From JBKEDS01 sp047975545 (lineage in GTDB: Bacteria > Bacteroidota > Bacteroidia > Flavobacteriales > Flavobacteriaceae), in NCBI GenBank assembly GCA_047975545.1, contig JBKEDS010000009.1, positions 1-52,137 on the forward strand: DNA of 52,137 nucleotides. Reading direction: 5' to 3'. A program made the position numbers and the translations under genes. Each line of letters opens with the position of its first letter. The stretch's first letter is position 1. The notes beneath the pieces were generated by a model. That model had not been told where the DNA came from, searched no databases, and was given only the letters and a program-made list of their open reading frames with translations. Below, in pieces: positions 1 to 8,535 of the stretch.

Positions 1-3
1 GAT

Positions 4-137
4 TTGAAATTACCGTGAAATAAAATGATGATTTTTTTCTTTATATGAAGAAGAAAATTGAAGCATAGCATTCGCTACGGTTTTATTTTATTCTGAAATA
101 GAAAGGAAAAAAGAGCGTTTTATTACGGTAATTTCAA
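4..137. repeat. Short inverted-repeat element reaching into the end of bshA
   Basis: A perfect 13-bp inverted repeat, TTGAAATTACCGT at 4-16 and ACGGTAATTTCAA at 125-137, encloses about 108 bp of AT-rich DNA with no gene. Beyond the perfect part the arms continue imperfectly inward through an AATAAAA stretch. The right arm overlaps the stop and last codons of bshA. It looks like a MITE-sized palindromic element, but only one copy is visible here, so the mobile nature is inference. Confidence 0.4.
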
Positions 138-1277
138 GTTGGAAATGGTATTACATCCCGCTAAAGTTTCGTTGTATACAGCTTCGTATTGCGGCACGAT
201 TTTATGCAAATCGAATTTTTGGGCTTGTGCTCTGGCATTGGTTTTGAACCGTTTTAGCCGTTCGGGGTTATTTAAAATGTAAAGGGCATTTTTGGTCATG
301 GCCTCGACATCGCCAACAGGACTTAAAAACCCGGAGTAACCGTCAATATTTACCTCGGGCAAGCCGCCCGCATTTGTGGAAATTACCGGAACGCCCGATG
401 CCATAGCTTCTAAGGCCGCCAAACCAAAACTTTCGGTTTCGGACGGTAATAGGAACAAATCGCTAAAGCAGAGTATTTTGTCTATTTCGTTACTTTTTCC
501 AAAAAAAATAACCTTATCTAAAATACCCAATTGCTGGCAGCGTATTTCTATTTGTTCCCTGTCGGGCCCTTCGCCTACAAACATTAGTTTTGCGGGCATT
601 TCCTTTTGAATGTTGTAGAAAACCGAAATAACGTCCTGCGCCCGTTTTACAGGTCTTAGGTTACTAATGTGGGTTATTATTTTTTCGTTGTCCTTAGCCA
701 TAATGCCCCGTTGGCAATCGGTAAATGTGGTTTTATATTTATCTAAATCGATAAAATTATGGACCACGTTTATTTTGTTCTTAATATTGAACAAGCGTAG
801 GGTGTCGTCCTTTAAGCTTTGCGAAACAGCCGTTACCGCATTCGATTTGTTTATGCTAAAGGTTACTGCCGGTTTATAAAACGGGTGGCTTCCCACCAAC
901 GTAATATCGGTACCGTGCAAAGTGGTTACTATGGGAACAAAAATATGCTCTTCCAATAACATTTTTTGGGCCATGTAGGCCGCATAGGCATGGGGTATGG
1001 CATAATGTACATGCAGGATTTCTATGCCATGTAACTTTACCATATCGACCAATTTGCTGGATAGTGCCAACTCGTAAGGTTGATAGTGGAACAACGGATA
1101 TTCGGGTACGATAACTTCGTGATAATGCACGTTGTTGCTTATTAGCTCCAACCGCACGGGTTGATTGTACGTAATAAAATGAACCTCGTGGCCGCGCTTG
1201 GAAAGCTCCAGCCCCAACTCGGTTGCTACCACGCCACTACCGCCAAAGGTAGGATAACATACTATACCTATTCGCAT
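123..1277 (-). CDS. bshA: N-acetyl-alpha-D-glucosaminyl L-malate synthase BshA (bacillithiol synthesis)
   Basis: GT4-type, GT-B fold glycosyltransferase of 384 residues that joins UDP-GlcNAc to L-malate, the first step of bacillithiol synthesis, in the cytoplasm. The N-terminus MRIGIVCYPTFGGSG, with a glycine-rich loop at 12-15, is the BshA hallmark. Other family blocks are HGTDIT near 121, NLRPVKR near 206 and the donor-binding E-x7-E region at about 280-290 (SETESFGLAALEAMASG). An in-frame start seven codons upstream exists, but the ATG at 1277 gives the canonical N-terminus and leaves 13 bp after the preceding gene, with which it is probably co-transcribed. The last residues (NLKLP) are encoded inside an inverted-repeat arm and may be a late addition. 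bshB and bshC are not in the window. Confidence 0.9.
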   Translation of the reverse strand: MRIGIVCYPTFGGSGVVATELGLELSKRGHEVHFITYNQPVRLELISNNVHYHEVIVPEYPLFHYQPYELALSSKLVDMVKLHGIEILHVHYAIPHAYAAYMAQKMLLEEHIFVPIVTTLHGTDITLVGSHPFYKPAVTFSINKSNAVTAVSQSLKDDTLRLFNIKNKINVVHNFIDLDKYKTTFTDCQRGIMAKDNEKIITHISNLRPVKRAQDVISVFYNIQKEMPAKLMFVGEGPDREQIEIRCQQLGILDKVIFFGKSNEIDKILCFSDLFLLPSETESFGLAALEAMASGVPVISTNAGGLPEVNIDGYSGFLSPVGDVEAMTKNALYILNNPERLKRFKTNARAQAQKFDLHKIVPQYEAVYNETLAGCNTISNLKLP

Positions 1278-1290
1278 TACATTTATAAAA

Positions 1291-4206
1291 TTAATCAATA
1301 ATCGACTCGCTAATTGCGGTCTGTATATTGGTTCGTATATTTTCTTTTAACAAAATATTGTTTTCGGCTTTTGGATAGGTTCTGTTGGCCATAAATACAT
1401 AAACAATTTCGGTTTCCGGATCGGCCCAAGTGTAGGTTCCCGTAAAGCCGGAATGCCCAAAGCTATCCATGGACACGCAACCACAAGTCGGGCCCGCACT
1501 GCCCAATTGGGGCTTATCGAAGCCTACGCCGCGCCTTACGCCTTTATCCTTATAATAGGCCGTGTTAAATTTATCTATGGTTTCGGGCTTTAAATATTGT
1601 TTTCCGCCGTAAAAACCTTTTTGGAGGTACATTTGCATAATTTTGGCTACATCGTTGGCATTACTAAAAATTCCGGCGTGTCCGCCTATGCCGTCCTGCA
1701 TGGCCGCTCCCATATCGTGTACATAGCCGTGCACTTCCTGATAGCGGTAATAATCGTCTATTTCGGTAGGCACTATTTTTTTGTTGCTTATTTTATGGTA
1801 TGGGTTGTACATGGTGTAGTTAGCGCCCAAGGATTCGTAAAAATGGTTTTGGACCAACTGTTCCAAAGTGCGGTCGTAATAATACTCAATATATTTTTTC
1901 AATATATAATATGGAAAGTCGCTGTACCGGTACCGAAGTGTTTTCAGTAAATCGGAATCCTTAATAATTTTCTGGATGGTGTCGGGATAATCGGAACGTA
2001 AATATAAATTCTTTGCCACTTCAACATTATATAAATCGCTGCGTACTTTTTTATAGTAGGAGCTACTTGGGCGCTTTGTAACCGAATCCAAGGTTTTAAA
2101 ATAAAATGGTTCCCAAGGGCGTAATTGCGCATAGTGCGAGAGCATGGCCTTTACCGTAATATTAGCTTTGTTGGAGCCTTTATATTCGGGCAGTAGCTCG
2201 GCCAGTTTACTGTTTAACGACAAAATGCCTTGTTCTTCCAACTCCATAACCAGCGGCAATGTGGCCAATATTTTGGTTAGGGAGGCGACGTCGTAAATAT
2301 CGTCGAAACCTACTTCTTCTTTTCCTCCATAAGTGTGTTTCCCGAAATTTTTATTATAAACCACCTTGCCTCGCCTGGCAACTAGAACTTGGATTCCGGG
2401 CGTCATCCTGCCTTTTATGGCTACTTTGGCAATAGAATCTATTTTTTTTAATTTTTCGGAATCCAGCCCCACACGTTCCGGTACGGTATAGCCCAAACGT
2501 TTTATGGCACTTAAATCGACACCGTAGCCCGCCTTAAAATAATCGCCTATGGAAACGGGCAAAACGCCTTTTGCGTGTAATGCCCCAAAGATAATTTGTG
2601 CCGATTTTTCCTGTGCCACCTCGCTATTTTGGTAGCTTACCACAATGGCTTCTATGTTTTTTATAGACGTTAAATTTGAAAGCGCATAAGGTTTTACAAA
2701 CACATCGAGCACAACGGTATGCGATTGTGCTATTTGCTCCACCCAAGCCAATTCTTCCGTTGTAAATTCGTGCGCCTTCCAAGGATTGGCGTTCGAGCGG
2801 TGCAACCCGATTATTACTGTATTATAATCTTGCAATCGAGCTGTTATTTCATCAAAATTATTGCCTGTTACTTGGTGGATTTTTGTGTATTTTTTTAGTT
2901 CTTTGAAGAAAGCCGTTCCCTTATCGTCGCCCAAGCCCACATAGGCCATTTTTTTGGTCTCCAAATGGGTAAACGGTATAAGGTTGTTTTGGTTTTTTAC
3001 AACGGTAATGGCGTTTTCGAACAATTCTTCATATAAAATATCGTCTTTCAATCTATTTAAATCCGCAACTAAATGTTTAAGATCTATGGGGTTGTATTGT
3101 TGTAGCCCGACTTTGTATTTTGCCATCAATATTTTTTTTACCGAATGTGCCAACCGGGCTTCGGTTATATCGCCTTTGTTATAGGCCTCGGTTATTTTGG
3201 TTATGCCCGACGGTACGTCCTCGGACATGAGCATAACGTCGTTTCCGGCAAGAAAGGCAGCCAAATCGATATCGCCCGATTCGCTAAAGGTCGACACGCC
3301 TTTCATGGACAGGGCATCGGTAAAAATAAGGCCTTCAAATTCCAAGTTTTCTTTTAATAAATTGGTTATAATACGTTCGGATAGGGATGAGGGGTAACCT
3401 TCCCGTGGCTCCAAGCTCGGTACGCTTAAATGCGCCACCATAACGCTGGACAAGCCTTCTTTTATTAATGTTTTGTAGGGGTAGAGTTCTACGGAATCAA
3501 TTCGTTTTTCGTCAAATGCTATTAGGGGGAGTTTTTTATGCGAATCGTCGCTGGTATCGCCATGGCCTGGAAAATGCTTGGCATTGGCCAAAACGCCGGC
3601 GCTTTGCATGCCGTTCATAAAGGCCAAGGCTTTTTGGGTAACGTTTTCCTTATCCTCGCCAAAGGAGCGATTGCCTATTATGGGATTTTTGGGGTTGGTG
3701 TTAATATCGGCTACCGGAGCAAAGTTAAAATGAACGCCCAAACGCTTGCAATGTTCGCCTATTTGGCGTCCGGTTTGTTCTACCAATTTATTATCCTTAA
3801 CAGCGCCCAAGGTCATGTTCCATGGAAAAGCATAGGTGGAGTCCAACCGCATGCTCAGGCCCCATTCGGCATCCATACCAATTAACAAAGGGGTTTTGGA
3901 TAAGGCTTGTAACTCGTTGTTTAACTTGGCTTGCCGTACGGGTCCTCCCAACGAATAGATTAAACCGCCTATATGATAGTCCTTTATAAGTTTAACAATG
4001 CCATCCTTTTTAGTTTTGTCCTGATTGGACATGACCTGGACCATATACAATTGTCCTATTTTTTCGGGTAAGGTCATGGCGTTGTAAATGCTGTCTACCC
4101 ATTTTGTTTGGGTTTCGGCATCATTGGTTATTAGTGGGTTTTTGCTTTGGGAAAAAACAAATAAAGGAGCACAAAAAGCAAATGCTTTTAATAAAGTAAA
4201 GCGCAT
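1291..4206 (-). CDS. Exported GH3 beta-N-acetylhexosaminidase fused to a serine hydrolase (beta-lactamase-like) domain
   Basis: A 971-residue protein from the ATG at 4206, chosen because it opens a clear signal peptide (MRFTLLKAFAFCAPLFVFSQS); a start 13 codons upstream would bury it. Residues about 35-360 form a GH3 NagZ-type domain with the KHFPGHGDT signature (210-218), the Asp-x-His general acid pair (D221, H223) and the nucleophile in FTDALSMKG (D297). A linking GH3 C-terminal region follows to about 560. From about 580 to the end lies a class C beta-lactamase/transpeptidase-like domain with SLTK (S641, K644) and HSGFTGT near the C-terminus. Such fusions are frequent in Bacteroidota and are thought to act in peptidoglycan recycling or remodelling in the periplasm; substrate here is inferred. 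It probably shares a transcript with bshA. Confidence 0.85.
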   Translation of the reverse strand: MRFTLLKAFAFCAPLFVFSQSKNPLITNDAETQTKWVDSIYNAMTLPEKIGQLYMVQVMSNQDKTKKDGIVKLIKDYHIGGLIYSLGGPVRQAKLNNELQALSKTPLLIGMDAEWGLSMRLDSTYAFPWNMTLGAVKDNKLVEQTGRQIGEHCKRLGVHFNFAPVADINTNPKNPIIGNRSFGEDKENVTQKALAFMNGMQSAGVLANAKHFPGHGDTSDDSHKKLPLIAFDEKRIDSVELYPYKTLIKEGLSSVMVAHLSVPSLEPREGYPSSLSERIITNLLKENLEFEGLIFTDALSMKGVSTFSESGDIDLAAFLAGNDVMLMSEDVPSGITKITEAYNKGDITEARLAHSVKKILMAKYKVGLQQYNPIDLKHLVADLNRLKDDILYEELFENAITVVKNQNNLIPFTHLETKKMAYVGLGDDKGTAFFKELKKYTKIHQVTGNNFDEITARLQDYNTVIIGLHRSNANPWKAHEFTTEELAWVEQIAQSHTVVLDVFVKPYALSNLTSIKNIEAIVVSYQNSEVAQEKSAQIIFGALHAKGVLPVSIGDYFKAGYGVDLSAIKRLGYTVPERVGLDSEKLKKIDSIAKVAIKGRMTPGIQVLVARRGKVVYNKNFGKHTYGGKEEVGFDDIYDVASLTKILATLPLVMELEEQGILSLNSKLAELLPEYKGSNKANITVKAMLSHYAQLRPWEPFYFKTLDSVTKRPSSSYYKKVRSDLYNVEVAKNLYLRSDYPDTIQKIIKDSDLLKTLRYRYSDFPYYILKKYIEYYYDRTLEQLVQNHFYESLGANYTMYNPYHKISNKKIVPTEIDDYYRYQEVHGYVHDMGAAMQDGIGGHAGIFSNANDVAKIMQMYLQKGFYGGKQYLKPETIDKFNTAYYKDKGVRRGVGFDKPQLGSAGPTCGCVSMDSFGHSGFTGTYTWADPETEIVYVFMANRTYPKAENNILLKENIRTNIQTAISESIID

Positions 4207-4364
4207 AAAAATGTGTTTAGCTAAAATGGTAAAATTGAAAAACAAAAATTTCTCAACAATAATGCCAAAATAACACTTTTAAAGTGAAGATAAAAAGACT
4301 TTTAAGATAGAATTATAACAAGGTTTTGAACAATGAAGCTTTTAGCTTGCCCAAGGTGATATTT

Positions 4365-5777
4365 TTAATGTTGTTTCTGAAAATATTTACTAAATACCAA
4401 GTACAATACCCCACAAGTTAACCATGCCGGCAAGGTTACAAATGATAGAAAAACATTAAATTGAACCGAAATAAAATAAAACACCCCAAAACTTATAGCC
4501 CAAGCCAATAATACCGATTTATTAAATTTAATATTGGCTTTTTCGGCATAGTTTTTAATAATGCCCGCTTTGTTGCTAAAGAAATGTTCAAATACAATTA
4601 TAGCGCCTACTGGAGCCAATATAAAACCGTAAAAGGCAACAAAGTCTAATAATTTCATTGCAAAAGCAGGGAAGAGGCCGGCAATGGTGGCTACTGTTCC
4701 CGCAATTATGGTAACCCAAAACGTCGAGGCTTTAGGGATAATAGCCTGAAACGCCAATCCTGCCCGGTATATGGTTGGGTTGGCAGTTGTCCATCCTGCC
4801 AAAACCACAGCAATAATACCAAAAACACCAATGGCGTTATAGGCCAAGGGGCCTGGTGCAACCGAAGGTGCTTCGCCGTTGGATAATAATACTTGTGCTT
4901 CGGGCGATTTTAAATATACGGCGTACAGCAAGGCCGCGGCAATCCAAGCCATGTAATGGCCTACGTACATGCCTGCTGCGGTTGTCCATCCCGCACTTGC
5001 CTTTTTGGCAAACCTAAATACCGATAAGTCCGACATGCCCACGTGCATGGCCGCATTGGCAAACCACGACCAAATTACAACATGCCAAAACGTATATTTT
5101 ATTTGCCCGGGAAACGGGTCGGTGCCTTCGCCCCAAATATTCCAAAAGTCCGAAAAACTGGAAACTCCTAATTGCCCCAAAGCCACAATGCCACAGGCAA
5201 TAAATGCTAAAACTATAATGGGCGACATAAAATTAGCAGCCTTGGATACCGTATCGTAACCCTTGGCTGCAATTAATGATATTACGGCACCAATAATTAG
5301 TACAATAACAATCCATGTTATGCCGTTGGGCATGGTATCGGTAAGTTTGGGCATGGGCATATCGAATGGAATACCTACCGCGGTGGCCGAAACCGTTACC
5401 ATGGAACCAGCCAGAAAGCAAAACAATATACCATTGGCTAAATTGTAATAGGTAACCAAGTTTTTACCACATATTTTTTCAAGTTGATAATAAAGGGTTA
5501 AGCGATATTTTACGGCAATTTCTGCTGTTAAAAACCGCCAACTTAGCACAGCAAGTAAATTACCGATGAGCAGCCCTATAATTAAATCGAAAGCACTAAC
5601 GCCTGCGGTTAAAAACAGTGGGCCGATTACAAATTCGGTTCCTGCCGCATGCTCGCCGGCGTACATGCCCAAAAAGCTCTTCCAACTTTTTAGTTTCGAT
5701 TGCGGCACGGGGGTTCTTTCGTATTCGCCGCCTGCTATATCTTCGATAACGTTTTCTTCTGTGCTGTACTGTGTCAT
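4365..5777 (-). CDS. NCS1-type cation symporter, probable uptake transporter of the rhamnose operon
   Basis: A 470-residue inner-membrane protein with about twelve hydrophobic segments, matching the nucleobase:cation symporter-1 (purine-cytosine permease) family by its N-terminal block GEHAAGTEFVIGPLF followed by alternating glycine-rich helices and the WSWFANAAMHVGMSDLSVFRF segment. NCS1 members usually carry purines, pyrimidines, allantoin or hydantoins. Here it is the last gene of a five-gene L-rhamnose catabolic set, 46 bp after the aldolase gene, and no other sugar transporter is present in the island, so rhamnose or a breakdown product is the inferred substrate. The family call is firm; the substrate is not. 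Confidence 0.75.
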   Translation of the reverse strand: MTQYSTEENVIEDIAGGEYERTPVPQSKLKSWKSFLGMYAGEHAAGTEFVIGPLFLTAGVSAFDLIIGLLIGNLLAVLSWRFLTAEIAVKYRLTLYYQLEKICGKNLVTYYNLANGILFCFLAGSMVTVSATAVGIPFDMPMPKLTDTMPNGITWIVIVLIIGAVISLIAAKGYDTVSKAANFMSPIIVLAFIACGIVALGQLGVSSFSDFWNIWGEGTDPFPGQIKYTFWHVVIWSWFANAAMHVGMSDLSVFRFAKKASAGWTTAAGMYVGHYMAWIAAALLYAVYLKSPEAQVLLSNGEAPSVAPGPLAYNAIGVFGIIAVVLAGWTTANPTIYRAGLAFQAIIPKASTFWVTIIAGTVATIAGLFPAFAMKLLDFVAFYGFILAPVGAIIVFEHFFSNKAGIIKNYAEKANIKFNKSVLLAWAISFGVFYFISVQFNVFLSFVTLPAWLTCGVLYLVFSKYFQKQH

Positions 5778-5823
5778 AATTGGTCTTTATTTAGTTTAGT
5801 TGGTTTTAAGGTGAAAGAAATAC

Positions 5824-7113
5824 CTATGTTAAAAATTTTTTGCGCAAGTCTTCAACCTGTTCATCATTAATAGGAACCATATTGCCCAATGAAGTTCCCA
5901 AAACAATGGATTTGGCGCTAAACTCGGCCACTTCAAGATAATCGAAAGTTTGGAGCAGTTTGTCACCCGTTATAATAATCGAATCGTTTTCTATAATTAA
6001 GGCTGTGGTGCAATTTTCAATAATTTTAGAATCGGTATTCGCTTTAAAATGGCTGCCGTACTCAATCGATGGGATGTCCTGTAAAAATATCCAGCTTTCG
6101 GGAATGGTGCGCACGTTTAAATACGAATGCGTTACCCCAAAGGCCATTAAATAGGGCGATTGGGTCATAATTATTGAATTTACCTTAGGATTTCGCTTAT
6201 AAATTTCCTGATGGATCCATGTGGCACGGCTGGGCAATTTTCCTTTTTCGCGTTTGCCGTCCTTAATTTGGACAATATCTTCAACACTCATATCCCAGCG
6301 ATTAACGTTGGTTGGCGTTATTAAAAAATCGTTGTTGCGCCACCGCATGGAAACCGTGCCGTAGGAACTAATCATTAAGCCCTGTTGGCACGAACGCTGT
6401 ACGATATTGCAAATGGTTAGGCGTTTTTCAACTTCGTCCGAAGGATATTCGGTAACTTCCATTTCGGGAAGTTGGGTTTGTGTTTGCGCTTCAAACTGTT
6501 CAATTTGCGTATCGGTTAAATATTTTGGCGTACCAATTTGCGAGCCGTACAAAATGGTTCGGGCACAAAATTCCAAAGCCTCAAAACGCTCGAAGGCATC
6601 GGTTAAGTTGCTGCCGCCCAAAACCGTCCCGTGGTTTTCCATAATTACCGCCTTATAGCCTTTTTTAAATTCTTCGGCTATTACCTCTCCCAAGGTTTCG
6701 CTTCCGGGAAGTTCGTATTTGGCATAGCCAATAGGCCCGCAAATATGCTTGGCCTGCGAAATAATATTGGTGTTGGGTATTTGCCTAACAATACTGAACG
6801 ACACCAAAGCAGGCGGGTGGGCGTGGATAACGGATTTTATATCGGGGCGTTGGTCGTAAATGGCTTTATGAAACGGAAACTCCGATGATGGTTTGTGCTT
6901 GCCAATTATGGTGCCGTTGGGCTTTACGCAAACAATATCGGCAGGCGTTAGCGAGCCTTTATCGATGCCCGAAGGCGTTACCCAAATATTGCTGCTATCG
7001 TCTATAATGGAAATATTGCCGCCGGAAGTCGTGGTCATGCCCCGTTTATAAATGCGGTCTATAATTTTGGCGATTTGGTCCCGAGGGTGTTCTAATTTTA
7101 AATTTCGTGACAT
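5824..7113 (-). CDS. Tandem class II aldolase/adducin protein with an inactive-looking second domain (rhamnulose-1-phosphate aldolase candidate)
   Basis: A 429-residue protein made of two class II aldolase/adducin domains. The first (about 8-190) keeps the expected zinc site and catalytic acid: E78 in SSEFPFH, H97 and H99 in HAHPP, and H161 in ENHGT. The second (about 230-410) has the same layout, but the histidine pair is replaced by TQSP (317-320) and ENHG by ENDS (375-378), so it cannot bind zinc in the usual way. Class II aldolases of this family cleave ketose-1-phosphates such as L-rhamnulose-1-P or L-fuculose-1-P to DHAP and lactaldehyde. The gene lies between the kinase (45 bp gap) and the transporter. 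A second aldolase is present in the first gene of the cluster, so this one may serve a different sugar phosphate or a structural role. Confidence 0.75.
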   Translation of the reverse strand: MSRNLKLEHPRDQIAKIIDRIYKRGMTTTSGGNISIIDDSSNIWVTPSGIDKGSLTPADIVCVKPNGTIIGKHKPSSEFPFHKAIYDQRPDIKSVIHAHPPALVSFSIVRQIPNTNIISQAKHICGPIGYAKYELPGSETLGEVIAEEFKKGYKAVIMENHGTVLGGSNLTDAFERFEALEFCARTILYGSQIGTPKYLTDTQIEQFEAQTQTQLPEMEVTEYPSDEVEKRLTICNIVQRSCQQGLMISSYGTVSMRWRNNDFLITPTNVNRWDMSVEDIVQIKDGKREKGKLPSRATWIHQEIYKRNPKVNSIIMTQSPYLMAFGVTHSYLNVRTIPESWIFLQDIPSIEYGSHFKANTDSKIIENCTTALIIENDSIIITGDKLLQTFDYLEVAEFSAKSIVLGTSLGNMVPINDEQVEDLRKKFLT

Positions 7114-7158
7114 ATTTTGCTATTATTGAAATAAAATAGGTTGTGTTTTATTTTGAAA

Positions 7159-8526
7159 CTAACCAATAATAAAAGGCACATGCTTTTTTAACGCATAATT
7201 TCTTTTAAGAAACTTAGAGTTTAATTTTTTATCCGAAATACAAAGTGCCGCCCCAAGCGCAGAACCCAAGGATGAATCGGTTGTACGGAGTTTCATGTTT
7301 CTGAAATGGTGCGAAAGCAGATTCACAAACAAGTCGTTATCACTAAAACCACCATCGACGTAAAGTCGCTTAATATCGTCCGTACCGATTACGTTTTTTA
7401 TGCTTTTAATTTGAAGCAAAACCAACTCTATCATAAGTTGATGGTAGGCATCTTCAAATTTGTGATAGGGGAATTTGGTTTCCGAAGGCATATCATCGTC
7501 CTTTAAACCTTCCCATTTAAACATGTGTTTAAAATCCTTGATAAGTTCGGTGTAGGTGTCAAAATTAAATTTTACGTGCCTATGGTAATCGTCTTCAACA
7601 TTAAAATGAGCATCTAATTTTTTTATCTGTACCTTGTACTCGTTACCCAAAAACAGGCGAGTAGCCTTTACGGGTTTGCCGTTTATGCGCATGTAGTTAA
7701 TAGCGTCCTTGTTTTGTTCGGTTATAATGGGTTGTACCGTAAAGGGGTTTAACGAAATGCTCCAAGTACCCGTAGATACCAATACGAATTTTTTCTTAAT
7801 GCTGCGTACGTAAGGCAACAGGGCCGATGAACTATCGTGAATACCAACGCCTATTTTTATGCGTTTGCCGTTGTAGTTCATGTTAATACTGGTTTCGGTA
7901 GATACTATGGGCGGCAAAATAAGGTTTATGCGTTCTTTATAAACCCAATCGTGATAGTCTTTTTTTGTGTAGTCCCACAGGGCGGTGTGGCAACCAATAC
8001 TGGTGTACTCGCTTAACGGAATACCCGTAAAAATGTAACTAAGGTATTGGGGCAAGTGTAACGAGTACTTTATTTTTTTAAATATTTCGGGCTTGGTTTC
8101 TTTTAGCCAAAATAATTGTAATCCGGAATTTAAAAGGCTTAAATCGAAGCAGCCCGTGGTTCGCAAAAAATCTTCCTTCGGGCCGTATTTTTCAAGAAAG
8201 GAATTTATGACACTTTGGTCTATGGGTTTTGTATAGTTGTAAAGCGGTGTTAAAACCTCGCCATTTTCGTCGATATGGACAAAACTGGCGCCATAGGTTG
8301 AAAAATTAATGGCTTCTACGTTGTATTGCGAGGCGTTAAGGATGTTTTCAAAAACACGTTTTAGCCATTTCTGGAGCTCGGGAAGGTTTTCGGTAGGGTA
8401 GCCGTCTTCGTCCCTAATTTCTTCAAATTGAATGTATTCTTTGTAAACCTCCTTAAAATCCTTATCGAACAAGAAGAATTTTTTATTGGTTTTTCCTATG
8501 TCGAATACCGCTGTTACGTCTATCAT
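7159..8526 (-). CDS. FGGY-family sugar kinase, probable L-rhamnulokinase
   Basis: A 455-residue cytoplasmic kinase of the FGGY/hexokinase-actin fold. The N-terminal phosphate-1 motif is FDIGKTNKK (residues 8-16), and the C-terminal domain has the adenosine-binding YVDGGFSDND segment near 390-400 followed by SSLGSALGAALC. It follows the rhamnose isomerase gene by 9 bp, so the two are almost certainly co-transcribed. The expected reaction is ATP-dependent phosphorylation of L-rhamnulose to L-rhamnulose-1-phosphate. Sequence alone cannot exclude L-fuculose as substrate; the isomerase next door favours rhamnulose. Confidence 0.82.
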   Translation of the reverse strand: MIDVTAVFDIGKTNKKFFLFDKDFKEVYKEYIQFEEIRDEDGYPTENLPELQKWLKRVFENILNASQYNVEAINFSTYGASFVHIDENGEVLTPLYNYTKPIDQSVINSFLEKYGPKEDFLRTTGCFDLSLLNSGLQLFWLKETKPEIFKKIKYSLHLPQYLSYIFTGIPLSEYTSIGCHTALWDYTKKDYHDWVYKERINLILPPIVSTETSINMNYNGKRIKIGVGIHDSSSALLPYVRSIKKKFVLVSTGTWSISLNPFTVQPIITEQNKDAINYMRINGKPVKATRLFLGNEYKVQIKKLDAHFNVEDDYHRHVKFNFDTYTELIKDFKHMFKWEGLKDDDMPSETKFPYHKFEDAYHQLMIELVLLQIKSIKNVIGTDDIKRLYVDGGFSDNDLFVNLLSHHFRNMKLRTTDSSLGSALGAALCISDKKLNSKFLKRNYALKKHVPFIIG

Positions 8527-8535
8527 AACAAAATA

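Noticed and set aside
3538..3885. Plus-strand open frames opposite the GH3 fusion gene and similar frames opposite other genes
   Set aside because: They are antisense shadows of well-supported genes and have no family features of their own.
4326..4360. AAGCT-AAA-AGCTT hairpin after the transporter gene as terminator
   Set aside because: Stem of only five pairs and no following T run on the minus strand.
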